Shown here: in pieces, positions 22,645 to 35,410 of the stretch
Layout of the letters: each line of letters starts with the position of its first letter
Numbering within the stretch: the first letter of the stretch is position 1
Origin: Nymphaea colorata
Taxonomy: Eukaryota > Streptophyta > Magnoliopsida > Nymphaeales > Nymphaeaceae
DNA length: 64,000 nt
Reading direction: 5' to 3'
NCBI RefSeq assembly: GCF_008831285.2
Contig: NC_045146.1
Span: 9,250,972 to 9,314,971, forward strand
Notes under the pieces: model-generated
What the model saw: only the letters and a program-made list of their open reading frames with translations
What the model was told of the DNA's origin: nothing
The model's database searches: none
Program-made: the position numbers and the translations under genes

Positions 22645-25600
22645 CCTTTGACTAAAAGAATGGATTACCGCATGTACAATCCCTTTTTTATATATGTTTT
22701 TTGGCAAGCTTACATGGTTTTCTTCTGATATAACATTGGTTACCAATAGTGAATCATAAGCCTCAATGCATACATTTCCCTTCCCCATTGAGTATATATT
22801 GAATTTATTGACATTTATATTCTACCTTTATACCTTGGTGAAGAAATATATCAACTGCCTTGACCTACATTGGTAAAAATGAAGACCTTTTGATTGAAGA
22901 AATAACAAATCATCTGCTCATCTTTATATTTGTCAAGTAGAGTGGCAGGAAATAATGAAGAAGAAAATTTTAATATTGCAAAATATCATGTTGAAGAAAT
23001 GAAATGAAAAATGAAACAACGACAGCCATTACAAAGTTGTGAGGCTATATGAAGTAGTGAGTGGACCTCTATGCCATCATGTTTTTGTTCCAAATCAAGT
23101 GTGGTATATTTTCAGTGTCATGCTATTATTGCATATTCAAAACTTCATATTGATGGTTGGATGTTTGAAAATATGAATCAAATGTTTCCACTTGTTGATA
23201 AGCTGGCATGGTTACAAACACCGCAAGAGAATGCTGCAGCAATTTGTATGGAACTCAACCCACTGATTTTGCCCACCAAACTTGCCAGCAACTTGTTCGA
23301 AATGTTGACATTGTTTGCTAAATTGCACTTTTGCAATTAAATTGCAGAAAGTGTGAACATATTCCACACTTTGGAACCAAATCACACATCATTTTTCCTT
23401 AAAACTAATTAAACATTCATACCATAGAATTAAACCACACACCAATTTCACCTATCAACTAATGAAATAGGCCATCTATGGAAACACAACAATTTTTGCC
23501 TATAAAACTTTTCCCCTTAAATGATGCTTTATTGCATGTTAAAACAAAAGAAAACTGATTCAATGATTTTTTATATTGCATATCGCTTGATGACAATGCT
23601 ATCTTCATCATCTAATAGCAATGAAGAATTTGAATCTCAATTAGTGGAAAGTGAAATATAATGAATAGAAAAGTTGTACAAATGGCACAACTAAAAGAAC
23701 AACAACCTTTGTCAATGACCATTGATCTGCACCTAGAGCTTAAACCTACACATGTATGTATTTCTGCATTGTATTTGGGTATGCAACCCATTTTCATGTG
23801 CACTCCCAAGTCCATCTAGTATTTTTAGGTTGTATTCTATAATAAGGAAACACATTTAAAGCTATTAGCCCCTTCAACGGACAGGTGATGACAATGTTTT
23901 GCCCAAGGTCCTTACCTTTACATTGAGTCTGCCATCAAGTTAGTGCTAGGGATGGTAGTGAAGGCGACGTTAGGTGGCCAGCAACTGCTGGTGGTGGATG
24001 GCAGTGGCCATCGACAATTTGATAGTAAACTTTTTTTTTTTGTGCTTTTTAGGGTTTATAGCTTGGGGTTGTCTATTAGGTTGCATTTGTTTCAGCACAT
24101 ATCTGAGATCCGTAGTGATATGACTTAAGTTTTTGTTTAGATGGCACAAGTTTGAGGTTTTCTATTAAGGGTTATTTTTTGTCCTTCTACTTTTGTGTCC
24201 ATCAATGGCCCCTTTGGTGAGACAAGTTTCATCTTTTGGTTTGTAACGTATAGAATTTATGTTGGATGGCAATGGATTGACAGCGGAACGAACTGTATTT
24301 ACAATTTTCTTTTTGCTATACTTTTTTCTCAAGTGTTACTTTTTATTATATTACTTGTTATGATAAAATATTGTGTCTTTTTTGCTGCTTCAATTTTATT
24401 TTACTTGCAAAGTTATTGCTTTTATTGCTTTTAGAGTCATATTTTTGAAGCAACAACTTGTTCATGTGTTCTAAATGTGTTGCTTTTGGTTTAAATATGT
24501 TACACTATCCAAAATGTTCATGTACTAAAACATTATTTATGTTTTACTATTTTGTGATTAATGTTTTCATAAAGTTTACTTTTAGGGACAACCAATCTTC
24601 ATGACCTAGTTTGATCCATTTGCCACATGACTTCCAATATGTTTAGTTATCACAAATTTGACTAAGTGATGCCAATTTTCTAAGTAGTTCATTCCAACAA
24701 TGTTGTTATTCTTCAATAGAGTAAACTTTTCCTAGATGTCAAGGCTTTCTTTCTCCTTTGTCACTGTTATCAAGGAGGCCACATGCTTTTTATTTTCTTG
24801 AAAGAAACCTCATACATCAAAATGTAGGATCAAAACTTGATTGTGAGTCTTCAATTTGAAGACCTCTCTACCATTATAGTGGTATGCATACTTGTACTTT
24901 GAATTGATATTATTATATCAAGTGGTCTCTTTAGAATTTTGTAGAAAACTTAATGCATTTTTTTGATTTATTGAATATACAAGAAGTTAACCCTAAAAGT
25001 ACAAATAATAAAAATATAGCAACTATTTTATGAAGTTTCCCTTTTTCTTTTGCTGGAAATGTAGTATCTTTCACAATCAAAAGTTGGAAAAAATGGGGAA
25101 CATTAAGCTACTAAACTAGAAATTGTTAAAAAATGTATTCATGTACAAACAATCTGCATTGTAGTTTCTTTTAGCGTTATAAATTTAGGATGCAATGGCA
25201 TCAAATATTCAATTCCATTTATCTTCTTGATTCTTTATCATGCATTAGAATATGATTGATATGTAGTAAACATCTTTTATCCAACATTGGAGTTGCAAGA
25301 AGATTGCTTAGTGCCTCAACTTTATACCATATTATAATGTTTTCCATCATGACCTGCAGTAAGAAAGTGAACTCAATTGTCACCTTCTTTTTCTTATCAT
25401 AAACAAAAACTTGTGAAAATTAGCCTTCGAGTTTTCAAGCTCTCATCTGAAAGGAAGTTTCGGGCAGCTATTTGTCTTGGATCTTGCTCAATGTGAATGT
25501 TTTGAAAAGCTGAGAAGAGAACTAGGACCATTCATTTGATTGGAGTGTAGAAAGGAAACGCAAGCACTGAACAAGATTATTTTTGGCTTCTCAACCTACA

Positions 25601-26689
25601 AATTTATAGAAAATGGTTTGAAGTAACACTGTAGAGATTTGGACTGAAAGAAGCCATGCATTTGTGAGAAGTCTCAATGGAGATTCAAATTTGCAATACT
25701 TGTAGTTATTAAAATATGTTGATAAGAAATCTAAGCATATAACAGTTAAACAATTCTATGCTACATTAAAACAATTGTCCAATTGACATCTAAATTTAAA
25801 AATTTATACACTTCCTTAGGCACACTTGCTAAAACTATAGCTAGAGCTTATGTTGTTGTAGTCAAACCTTACATATGGGTTCTCAACATAACCTATTTGA
25901 TATGAATGATACCTTAGATAATGTTGTTGTCTTGGACATTGACTTTTCATATCCTAAAATGTATGTATTTAAGTTATAAATAAACTCAAAGTTCTTTCCA
26001 TTAGAATAATATATGCAAATTGAGATGATTTCATGTTTCAAGTGAATTTGGAAATGCATAGAAATTGTACTCAATGTTGAACTACCTTCACCTGTTAAAC
26101 TAGTAGAGCATTTGATTTTCATGAGAATCATTTGATGATTCCAAGAAGATTCATTGGTAGAAATTAAGTTACAACTATAAAAGCTAAGTTGTATTTTTAA
26201 GAGTCTAAAATGCCCTTCAAAAGAGGAAAAAGAGAGAAATAAATAACTTTTCTTAAACAAAACCTTTTGTCACTTTTTGAGAGGTATTTTAGACTTTTAA
26301 AGAACAATGTAACTTCTATATTTACAAATTATTCTCAAAATATGATTTCCTTATATATATATATATATATATATAGATATTGTCTATGTATCACTAAATC
26401 TAACACAATGGACCGTTCATTTTCAACTAGTCCCTGGATTCTCATTCCACAATCTCCATTGCATTTTTTTGGATGTTTTTAAACCAATGGGCCTGACTTG
26501 AATTCTGATATGGATTTGATAATAAAAACTTTGTTAATCAAATACTATAATCTTCAGATTTTCCTAAACAACAATTTCAAGTTTTTCTTGAGAAAAATGT
26601 GTCTAAAATTCTTAGGATATAAGATCCTAAGACCTTAAATAACGATTCACCTCATAACCCATAAAGGAGGATGATAATTGCAAAACCCA

Positions 26690-26734
<45 letters not shown>

Positions 26735-27240
26735 GGTTTGCAAGGCCCTCCTCTCTCTTAGTTGTTGTAATCACCTACAAGCAGAAATTACTAATATTAG
26801 TTTATTTCCACAAAACTACCATTAAAACTATTTTAAGTCAAAGTACCTTAATATGAACTAAGCTAAATTGGCTGAAAGTGAACAATTGATTGGGTGAAGT
26901 TTTTATTTTAATAAACTATGTGCATCACTTTGTATTAATCCAATACTATTTTCTTTATGCATAAATTTGAAAAAGTCATGCTGGTTTTTACATAACCACC
27001 TATTGGAAATGAAACTATTTTTACACTTAAGATTATGAGCAACACAAGTTTACAAGGTACGTCTTGACTATTGATGCAAGTGGATGATAAAGAAAGAACA
27101 AAGAAGAGTGGGAAAGATGTATGTGGCTCAGCTTTTGGGAGCTTATGCCCATAGTAAAGGCATAGGTTTCTCCTTCAGTTTTGGAAGCCTTCTCATTTTT
27201 CATTGTTTATAGGATTTTTTGTTAACCAATTACCTTCTGA
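22645..27240. other. AT-rich intergenic stretch
   Basis: No gene family recognised in any frame; open frames are short and without homology known to me. Contains an (AT)n tract at 26352-26375, a 40-base (CT)n tract at 26693-26732, and an imperfect inverted repeat at 26187-26225 and 26270-26320 built around GAGTCTAAAATGCCCTTCAA. Confidence 0.5.
26693..26732. repeat. (CT)n microsatellite
   Basis: Twenty uninterrupted CT dinucleotides. It produces a spurious Leu-Ser ORF. Confidence 0.95.
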
Positions 27241-27249
27241 TTGAGTTTG

Positions 27250-27742
27250 ACCCATGCCTCTTGAAAATGATTCTTCGATAGCCCTTTAGTAAAAATATCT
27301 GATATTTGCTTATGAGAATTGATATACTTAGTATTGAGTTGCCTTAAAGCAACTCACTCCTGGACATAGTAGAAATCAATCTAAATATTCTTTGTGCGAC
27401 TATGAAAACCACGATTGGAGTTTATGTGAAGAGCACTTGCACTGTCGCAATATAAAGTTGGAGGAGAATCTATTTAAATCCCTAGATCCTTGTGTAAAAA
27501 TTTCACCGAAGATAACCCAGCTGCTGCCAAGGCCATCGCTCTATACTCTGCCTCAACACTAGACTGGGTGATGCTATTTTGCTTCTTAGCATTCCACTAC
27601 ACTTAACTCTAAGAAAAACACAAAATCTAGTAGTTGACCATCTTGTCTCACTACAACCAGCCCAGTCCAAGTCAGGGAAAGCTTTTATTTGAAGGTTACT
27701 ATGAGCAATTATGCTTAAGCACATGTAAAATGTGTCTTTCAC
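27250..27742 (-). pseudogene. Copia-B RNase H
   Basis: The minus strand gives IKAFPDLDWAGCSETRWST at about 27630-27690, an AEYRA-like region near 27530, and then SRTKNI followed by INSHKQISDIFTKGLSK towards 27270. These are the first Asp block and the C-terminal HxRTKHIExD...DIxTKxL pattern of copia RNase H. Frameshifts and a stop in place of a residue near 27395 break it. Confidence 0.85.
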
Positions 27743-29310
27743 ATATCATAATATCCTCTTTACAGTCTGAAAATGTTCATGTGAAGGCTGTTACATATGG
27801 TTGACATAACTAACCACAAAAGAAATATCTGGCCGAGAAAGGGTCAAATATTGCAGTGACCCAACGATCTTTCGGTACAAGGTTGGATCATTGTATAGTT
27901 CTTTATTCTACTCATGCATTGAAAACTTAGTAACAATAGGCATGTTCACAATCCACCATGCCAGCCTTTTCCAGAATGACTTTAGCCTATTACTATTGGG
28001 ATAAAAATAGCTCAAATGACAACCAAGACACCTTATACCAAGAAATGTTGGAGTTTATTGAGGTCCTTAACCAAAAATTCTTGTTGTATTTTTTCAACAA
28101 AAGCTTGCATCATATAACGAGAGCTTCTAATTAAGATCATATCCCTTATGAGAACAGCTATATCCAAGGAAGACACATGGTAAACACCTTAATTTAAATT
28201 TATTTTATACATATTGCTGAAAATATGGATAACATCTAAGAAAATCATAATGCAGGTGTCGTTCAAAGACTTTTAGATAAGGAGAATTCATATTAAGGGA
28301 GCTATATGACAATCTATTTATGAGAAAATTGTGCAACTAAAGGCTTGAAACTAGAATCACATAGGGATATGCACATGAAAGACCATTGTAAGTTCAAGTT
28401 GAGTCACACTTCTATGATTTCATTCAGCCAGCCCATTTTGCTTTTTAGTGTGGAGGCACTAAAATTGTTGTTTGATCCCCATCAATGCAAGGAGAGAGGA
28501 AAATTTTTGACAAACATACTTGCCACCCTTATTATATTGAAAAACATTTATTCTCTTATCAAAATGCGGTTCAACATATTTATAGAAATGATTGAATCAC
28601 TCAAGAAAACCAGATTTAAATTTACAAGGATATAGACATGTGCAACGACTATAATTATCAACAAATAAACCATAATACTTGTACCCTAATTGAGAGATTA
28701 CTGTAGCTAGTCCCTATCAATCAGAATGGATTTTGTCAAACAAGGAAGAACTAGACCTTTTAGGCTAAATAAATAGAAGTCGACAAGATTTGCCTAGCTG
28801 ACAACTCTCACAAATAGTTACTAGACACCTTATATGAAACTTGTATCAAATTATTTTTCTAAAGATGTTTGACAACTTGAAGGTTTGGGTGACTGAGCTG
28901 AGCATGCCATTGATCTTATGATGCACATTGAAAATGATTCAAAAAAAATGAAGACTGAACTTTATGGTTGTCTCCAATGCAATGTAGTCTATCCTTCTTA
29001 TACCCTTGTGTTATCATCATCTCTGTTCTCCTATCCTTTATAATACAAGGCAACCCATTAAACTCAAAAATATAATATAGGTATTGTGTCAGTTGACTAA
29101 CAGATATTAAATCATTTTAAAGTTGGACACATAATATACTTTGGAAAATGGAACATGTCAGCCATTAGAAGAGATAAATCCATGACCAACATGATATATA
29201 GATAAATAATCTCCATGATTTTGTCATTTCCTTTGTAAGGAATTACCCATCATGGTGAGTTGATGCTCCTAAATTGGCATACTAATCTGAATCACTTGGA
29301 TATGTGACTA

Positions 29311-29600
29311 TCATGGCAGCAAGCGCCTTCTGGGCATCATCAACTTGAAAGGCATGGTTAAATCTTTCAAAGCATTTAAGAACATAATGATATTGTTTGC
29401 CACAAATTTAACAAACAATAGGTTCATTCCCTCTTTTATCATCAAATTTACGTGTGTCTGAAGATGTTGAGCCACCTTTGGTGTTGCTTTTCTTGTTTTG
29501 ATATGAACATCGAAACCAACCATTGCATCCTCCTCACCCTCAGCCAGAATAGCCTCCTTGATTTTGGTTATTTTGATTGATCATGGCCATTTGGGGAAAT
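29311..29600 (-). pseudogene. Copia-B gag C-terminus with zinc knuckle
   Basis: Reads CQICGKQYHYVLKCFERFNH, followed by a segment ending DAQKALAA. This is the typical CxxCxxxxHxxxxC-RFDH tail of one common plant copia gag group. Upstream is a Gly/Ser/Lys-rich linker, and weak gag similarity continues to about 29840. Confidence 0.8.
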
Positions 29601-29849
29601 GCAGAGAACTTGGACCTAGCATCATAACTCTGTAGCAAAGGAATTATCTCCTAATAAGTGGGCATCAGTGGTTTCAGGATTGAGGTGAGGCTTCATAGCC
29701 TTCTCCAAGACCTTGCAATAGGTAGGAGACACATGCATTGTCATTCATGAATTTCCCAGTGGCTGATCAGTCATCATAGATTGCTTGAATTTTCTGATGT
29801 GTTCTACCAAGGCTTCTCCAAGCCTTTTGTGTATTACAGCTAGTAATCT

Positions 29850-32800
29850 TTGGTTTAGCAATGTATATAATAATATGCTATACTTGTAATCTCTGGTTTA
29901 GAAAAAGGAAAAAATATGAGCTATCATATATCTCAAGGTAGAAGTGATTATTCAACAACAAATGATAAAATAAGTATTAGTAGATTTAGCATAAGTGCAT
30001 CTAGTTATCCCAATTGTGTTAGTAATTTAGTATCTTTTTGTTTGGTTTTTTCATTCTTATTGTAGAGTCCAATCTATATTTAATTTTCTAGATGTTCCTA
30101 AAGCTTTTACATAAACGGTTGAAGTTTAGATTGTTGAGAATGTTGTAAATATATATTCTTATTCTTGTATCTATAAGGTGGTATTTTTGTTTTTGCCTAG
30201 GTTCCATTTAGATGTTCATATACACTGTAATGTGGTTTTGATATTTTAATTGTTGAATAGTTGATTTCTAGTCTCTCTTATGTTCTTCATCTTCTGCTTC
30301 TTCTTCCTTTTCTTTTTTTGTTTTCTTTCTTATTCTTTTGTTTTTTCTTCCTTTTTTCTTCTTTTATTCTTGTTCTTGTTCTTATTATTTTTCTTCTTCT
30401 TCATAATCAAGATCATAGTATGCATTTGGTTCTTTTTCTTCTTCTTGTGTCTGAAGGAGAAAGAGTATGCTTTGGTGTATTACTATCTTTTATATTGAAC
30501 TACAAGTGAGAGAGGCCTCAAGCTCAATTGTAGAAACACTCTGTATATCTACATGCTTTTCAGATTTTTTCAATTATTTTCACCATAGAGCTTTTTGTTT
30601 TGCTTTTTTCTTAAAGTTTAAAGGCATACACACCTCTTTTCTCTTTAACAACAAAATGAGTAATGGTAGGGTCTTGATGGATAAGTTTGGGCAACATCTT
30701 GGCTACTTAGCTACTCATCTATCATCACATATCATTTTTATACGTGAAACATAACATTTGAAAAGGAATGTAGTGTTGTAGGGGGGAAGTGTTAACATTT
30801 CTATTTTATAACACCTGAAAAAGGATATGTTCATTGTTGGGATGTCTATTAAGAAAATGTGCTAATGCATATTTTACATCTTAGTATAGATACATCTCTC
30901 ACACTTTTTATCAAATCACGCTCAAAGTCTTGAATGTAGGTAGTTTTATGGCAAGGCAATAGCAGCAAGGAGCACTTAAGGGATTATTGGAGCCAGAAAA
31001 ATGTTAGTTTATTTTGAGTTCATAAATGGCAGATGTCTAGATTATATTGTACTACCTTGAAAACATATAGCAATTTGTTTAGGATTTGTCAATTTTTAGC
31101 TTTACGAAACCCATCTTAGATGTATATAATCTATATTCTCTTGTGTAGTCTCAATTGTGGGCAATGACGTATGCTTTATCTTTTGATAAGTAGGCTGTTA
31201 AATCTGAGACATATAGGGTGGGTTGAGTCGTGTTTTATTGGAGAACCATCTGTTTTATTTTCCAATTAAAGACATGTAGAATGGGTTGAATCATGGTTTA
31301 AATTATTAACCGATGACTCATTTTTATAGGCTATTTTATTTGTAGTTATACTGAAGGATAAAATTACTTTTTATGCATAATTGCATTTTTCATATGTTCT
31401 CATATTTTGTCTTAAGTTCTTAAGTAGGATATAATGGCAAACCCCTGTAGGCACCATAGTTGTTAATGTAAATGAGGATTGCTAGCAGCCATTCATATTA
31501 GGGAAAATAGATGCAAGACAAGAAATTTGTTTTATAAGTGTCAAAATTTTGTATGTATTGCTATTACCTTCAATAGTTTGTTTTTATTGTATAAGGTTTA
31601 GTAGGTTGCCTTTAACTTCCTCTTTCTTATCATTGTAGGAAACTCAAAAAATTTGTTAGTTCTTTCAATGTTGTCATGACAAAGAAGGTTCCCATTTGTT
31701 GAAAGAAGATAATGTTCATTTTTTGCTCATTAAATTGGATAATGTAGAAAAAATGTTACTATCTTTGCATGAGAAACTTCAAGAAGTACATGTCCATTTA
31801 CATGACGATGAAGTCAAATATACATGGAGAATGTAGGAAGAAATAACAGAAGGAATAAACTGTCTAAATATTAATAATGTAGCCAATGTGAATGTGTATA
31901 CTATTGGTACTTCATATTGTGATGGATGAAAACTTGTTGCTATCGATTATGTACAATAAAAAAACATGCAAAATGTTGCTTATTTTACCTAGGATAAATT
32001 TGCGGTTGTGCTAAAGGCATATGAAGAAAAGTTGTGGCTTGTAATAATATTTGTTTATTCCAGCACATTTCAATTTTTTCTGTTTATTTATTATGATATT
32101 CCAGCATAATGTAACTGCCCCAATCTATTTCTTGATGTTGAGATCACAACCCTAATGGTTAGGTAGACATAACTAAGATGATAGGAATTTCAATATTTTT
32201 AGATGATAGTTACAAAAGATGTTGTCAACACTTTTTGTGTCTCTTATCACATGCTATTTCATATCAAAGTTGAACATAAAATCATCAACCCTTAATTTCT
32301 TGTACAATGTCGTTAATTTCAACAACAATACAAAGGAACAAAATAAACAAATGACAAGTTCATGCTAGTAGTAAGAACCCTACAATTTTGAGGTGTCTAA
32401 TAAAACCAAATAACATCATTTACAATGCCACAAGGAACATTGTCAAAGTTTTGAGATGACTGACTAGTTACAGCAAATAACATCATGTACATTTTGAGGT
32501 GTTTAGATACAACAACAAAAAACCATCTAGATTTTAGGATTTTCTTGTAACACCTAGTCTACCAGCTAATTTGCAACCAAGGTCACTCAACTTCAACTAT
32601 AGCTTTGAGACCATGGCAACTAGACCTAAAAATAGCAAAAAGGATAACTTGTACACTAATGATCTTAATGCAATTCAAAAGTTTCATTATAGCATATGTA
32701 CAAAGTAGAAAAATACTTGCTTACACCATGATCAACAAGTCTATGATACTAATCATATTGTTCATTGCCTATTGATGCACATCCGATAAAAATAAGTAAA

Positions 32801-33020
32801 CTAGAATGTAAAACTGAAAAATATGTCAATACGCTTAGTTAACAACTTTACCTACATGTTTCAATTTTAGACAATTTCTCTTATCGTGGTATGTTCCTCT
32901 ACATAAATGACAAATCCTTGGTTTTATATCATCATTATCAATTGAAATATTCCTATATGCTTATCAAATACATAAATAAGTTTTATGCAATTAGAATATG
33001 TGAGGTGTACAACTGTACGT
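29850..33020. other. AT-rich intergenic stretch with a TTC-rich tract
   Basis: No recognised gene. 30280-30420 is a long TTC/TTTTC-rich tract that yields Phe/Leu-only ORFs. At about 31650-31830 the plus strand reads as a short helical-looking peptide (LDNVEKMLLSLHEKLQEV) with stops on both sides. It may be a decayed exon, but I cannot name it. Confidence 0.5.
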
Positions 33021-33558
33021 TGCTTGCATGCTTAGACTACATGTGTGTAAATCATGCTCAATGTTACCACAAGAAGCACCTTCTCTATTCAATTTGCTTT
33101 AGTGAATGCTTGAAATGATTCTCCTTGAACTCCTTTTAGTGGTAGCTCATATATGATTATTGACAACTTTAATATGTTCTTCTTCCACTTCTATGTTTAA
33201 CAACACTTTTTCTACACACTTTCATTGACTTGCCTTGCTTCAACAACATTGGTAAGTGACTCACTCAATTATAGGTTGTCGAGATCTTGTAACAATTCAT
33301 CAATTCTCTCTAATGCTTGATCAACACATATGTGACATAATAATGCTTTATTCATGCACAAATTTGCCTTTAATTAAAGAATGTTCATGTTTGTTAGTAC
33401 ATAAGTATTTCATATGATTTTGATTGGAAACAAGAAAATCTTTGTAGACAACGTTTCTTAACAAGATTAGTTCATCTTTTGAGTACATAAATAGGTGGTA
33501 ATTTGTCTACTCATTCTACATAGAATACTGCAAACATATGACAACACACAAACACCTA

Positions 33559-35410
33559 GGGCCCGTTTGATGGGCTGGAAAAGTATTGTAGCCTAGGAAA
33601 AAAATTTCAAAATTTTAAAATATTTCTGGTTTATCAAACGCGGAAATATATTTCTGACCATTGAGGCTGGAATCGGAAATATATTTCCGGAAAAATATTT
33701 CCATTGCGAGAGGTGGAAATATTTTTCTAGGTTTCTTTTTGCCCGTTAGGGCACGCTCGCTACACTCTTCATCTCCTCTCAACGGCAGTTTTTCCATTCC
33801 CCGGCCATCTCCACAGCAATGCCACCTTTGTGCAGCAGCTCGACCATTCGGTATCACCACCCTTGTTCTCTTTTTCCTGCCGGCCCTTTGTGTGAAGGAT
33901 GGAGGTGTGTCTAGGATCGACTGCTCAGTCCCTTTTCCCCTCTCACGCTTCCGTTCATCCTTGCTTCTTTGGTTTCCCTCAGAACTTCAGATTCCCCCAT
34001 TACAGCACTCATGGAAGAAGGCAGAGCCTGGTCATTACGAATGCCGTTGCGGTGGAGCAGAGTTCTCAAATGAAGGTTTCCCTTGTTAAGATTGGTACAA
34101 GAGGAAGGGGTTGTTTCTATTTTTCTTTTGCTGCATTGTTGTTGGTTGTTTTCTGTATATTCAGTGGTCTCCATTGCATGTAGTTGGTGTGATCTCTATT
34201 GCTTTTCTATTGTTGAAAGTTCATGTGCGTATATGTTACTTTTTCTCTATTTTATTGATTTGAATTAAATTAGATGAGATTAAAGGATATTCTTTCTACA
34301 CGAAGCGCTAGAAGTGCTCTTTTGTTTTTGCATCCTTTTCCACTTAGATTGATCTTTTGAAGCTTAACTTCTGAAAATGTGTTTTCCAAACAATGTGTGG
34401 TTTACCACTCCATAATGGTGATGATTAAAAAAAACAAATTCATTTGTGAACATCTTTTGTTTTGCTTACTTCTCTGTTGAAAAAAGTGGAAAATTTCACT
34501 GTTCATATGAAGCTGGATTGTGAATTGGGCACATATGTTCTGCAAGTTACTGCTTATTGTATCATTATAGATACACTTGATTTAGCATAACCAAGACATG
34601 CTCTGCCTTGCCGATTGTAATTTTCTAACTGCATTTTGTTGCTGGCGCTTCCTTCAGCAGCTCCCTTGACGAAAGTAATGTGTCTGGATCATGCTTTTTG
34701 GTAGGTTATGCTTCCATTTTCCTTTTCCGTTCTTGAATCTGAAAGAGGTAGTTGTTGAGAGTAATAGGTTACGACAGCTTAAATATTGACACTACAAGAA
34801 GATGAATGTATGCACCTATTATCAGTTTCCAATACCTATGTTTCTGCTATAACATAGTTAACACCATAGTCGTGGTGACTGGAAAGCAGCAAGTTTTCAA
34901 AGGAACTTTTCTCAAGACCCTTCATGGTAAACACTGCAATATGGTGTGAAAGTGGAGGAAGATGGTGTGAAAGTGGAGGTTGTTCTCATAATTGGCTTGT
35001 TCCAGGCTTCTGCCTTGCTCTTTGCTAGTAGTATTAAAGTATATGTGCGAAGGTTAATATTTTATTAAGAAATGTTATTTTGGCAATTGATGTTATATTA
35101 TTTATTAAGATTATAGTTGTTGAATAACTGATAGTTGATCTTCACGTTCATTGTATCGCTGGTTGTGGTTTGGTAAATGGTTTATTATTTATCTTTGTGT
35201 TTAAGAAACTATATCAAAAGATTATGTAAATCTGGAAATATGTTTCCTTATTATCAAACTAAAAAATAACTTTCTGTTAATATGGAAATGTATTTCTCAG
35301 TCATCACACACACATCAAAATGGGAAGGATTTTTCTCATTTCTTTATTCTAAAAAATATATTTTCAGAAATATTTTTCCAATTCCAGTTTCCAATCCATC
35401 AAACGAGCCC
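33559..35410. mobile_element. PIF/Harbinger-like non-autonomous element (1852 bp) carrying a HEMC exon (Pack-type)
   Basis: The left end GGGCCCGTTTGATGGGCTGG and the reverse complement of the right end, GGGCTCGTTTGATGGATTGG, are near-identical TIRs. The flanking 3-bp TSD is CTA (33556-33558 and 35411-35413). The short TSD and GGGC-TTTG ends fit PIF/Harbinger (Tourist) elements, although TTA is the usual target, so the superfamily is likely but not certain. Subterminal GGAAATATATTTCC-like palindromes occur near both ends (33640-33735 and 35230-35380). It has no transposase. It carries the first exon of porphobilinogen deaminase and interrupts an FRS SWIM finger. Confidence 0.85.
33899..34107 (+). 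pseudogene. HEMC: Captured exon 1 of porphobilinogen deaminase (hydroxymethylbilane synthase)
   Basis: A 69-codon open segment starts at ATG 33899, with a Ser/Phe-rich chloroplast-transit-like N-terminus (ending near HGRRQSLVITN). It continues as AVAVEQSSQMKVSLVKIGTRG, interrupted here only for reading. The last part equals the start of mature plant HEMC, where IGTRGSPLALAQ follows. Here the match stops right after GTRG plus two bases, where the plant gene is expected to have its first intron, and intron-like T-rich sequence follows. The enzyme joins four porphobilinogens in plastid tetrapyrrole synthesis; this fragment lacks all catalytic domains. GC-rich sequence before the ATG (33730-33898) may be its 5' UTR. 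Confidence 0.75.

Larger units (their letters stand above)
27240..29840 (-). mobile_element. Copia-B: decayed Ty1/copia retrotransposon body
   Basis: Domains on the minus strand run right to left in copia order. Gag zinc knuckle CQICGKQYHYVLKC lies at about 29370-29420 (the usual Gly before His is Tyr), and ANLGASTHH at about 29265-29290 is the protease motif with Asp-Ser changed to Asn-Leu. The GAG-pre-integrase HAQLSHPNLQVVKHL is at about 28865-28920. Integrase piece LTMVFHAHIP-like text is at about 28350-28450, RT end YLKG at about 27750, and RNase H DLDWAGC with TKGL at 27250-27680. Stops are frequent. No LTRs were located. Older and more eroded than Copia-A. Confidence 0.85.

Noticed and set aside
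22840-23340. Plus-strand 89-codon ORF in AT-rich DNA
   Set aside because: No similarity recognised and no codon bias relative to the flanks.
30261-30509. Phe/Leu-rich membrane-like ORFs
   Set aside because: Arise from a TTC/TTTTC simple-sequence tract.
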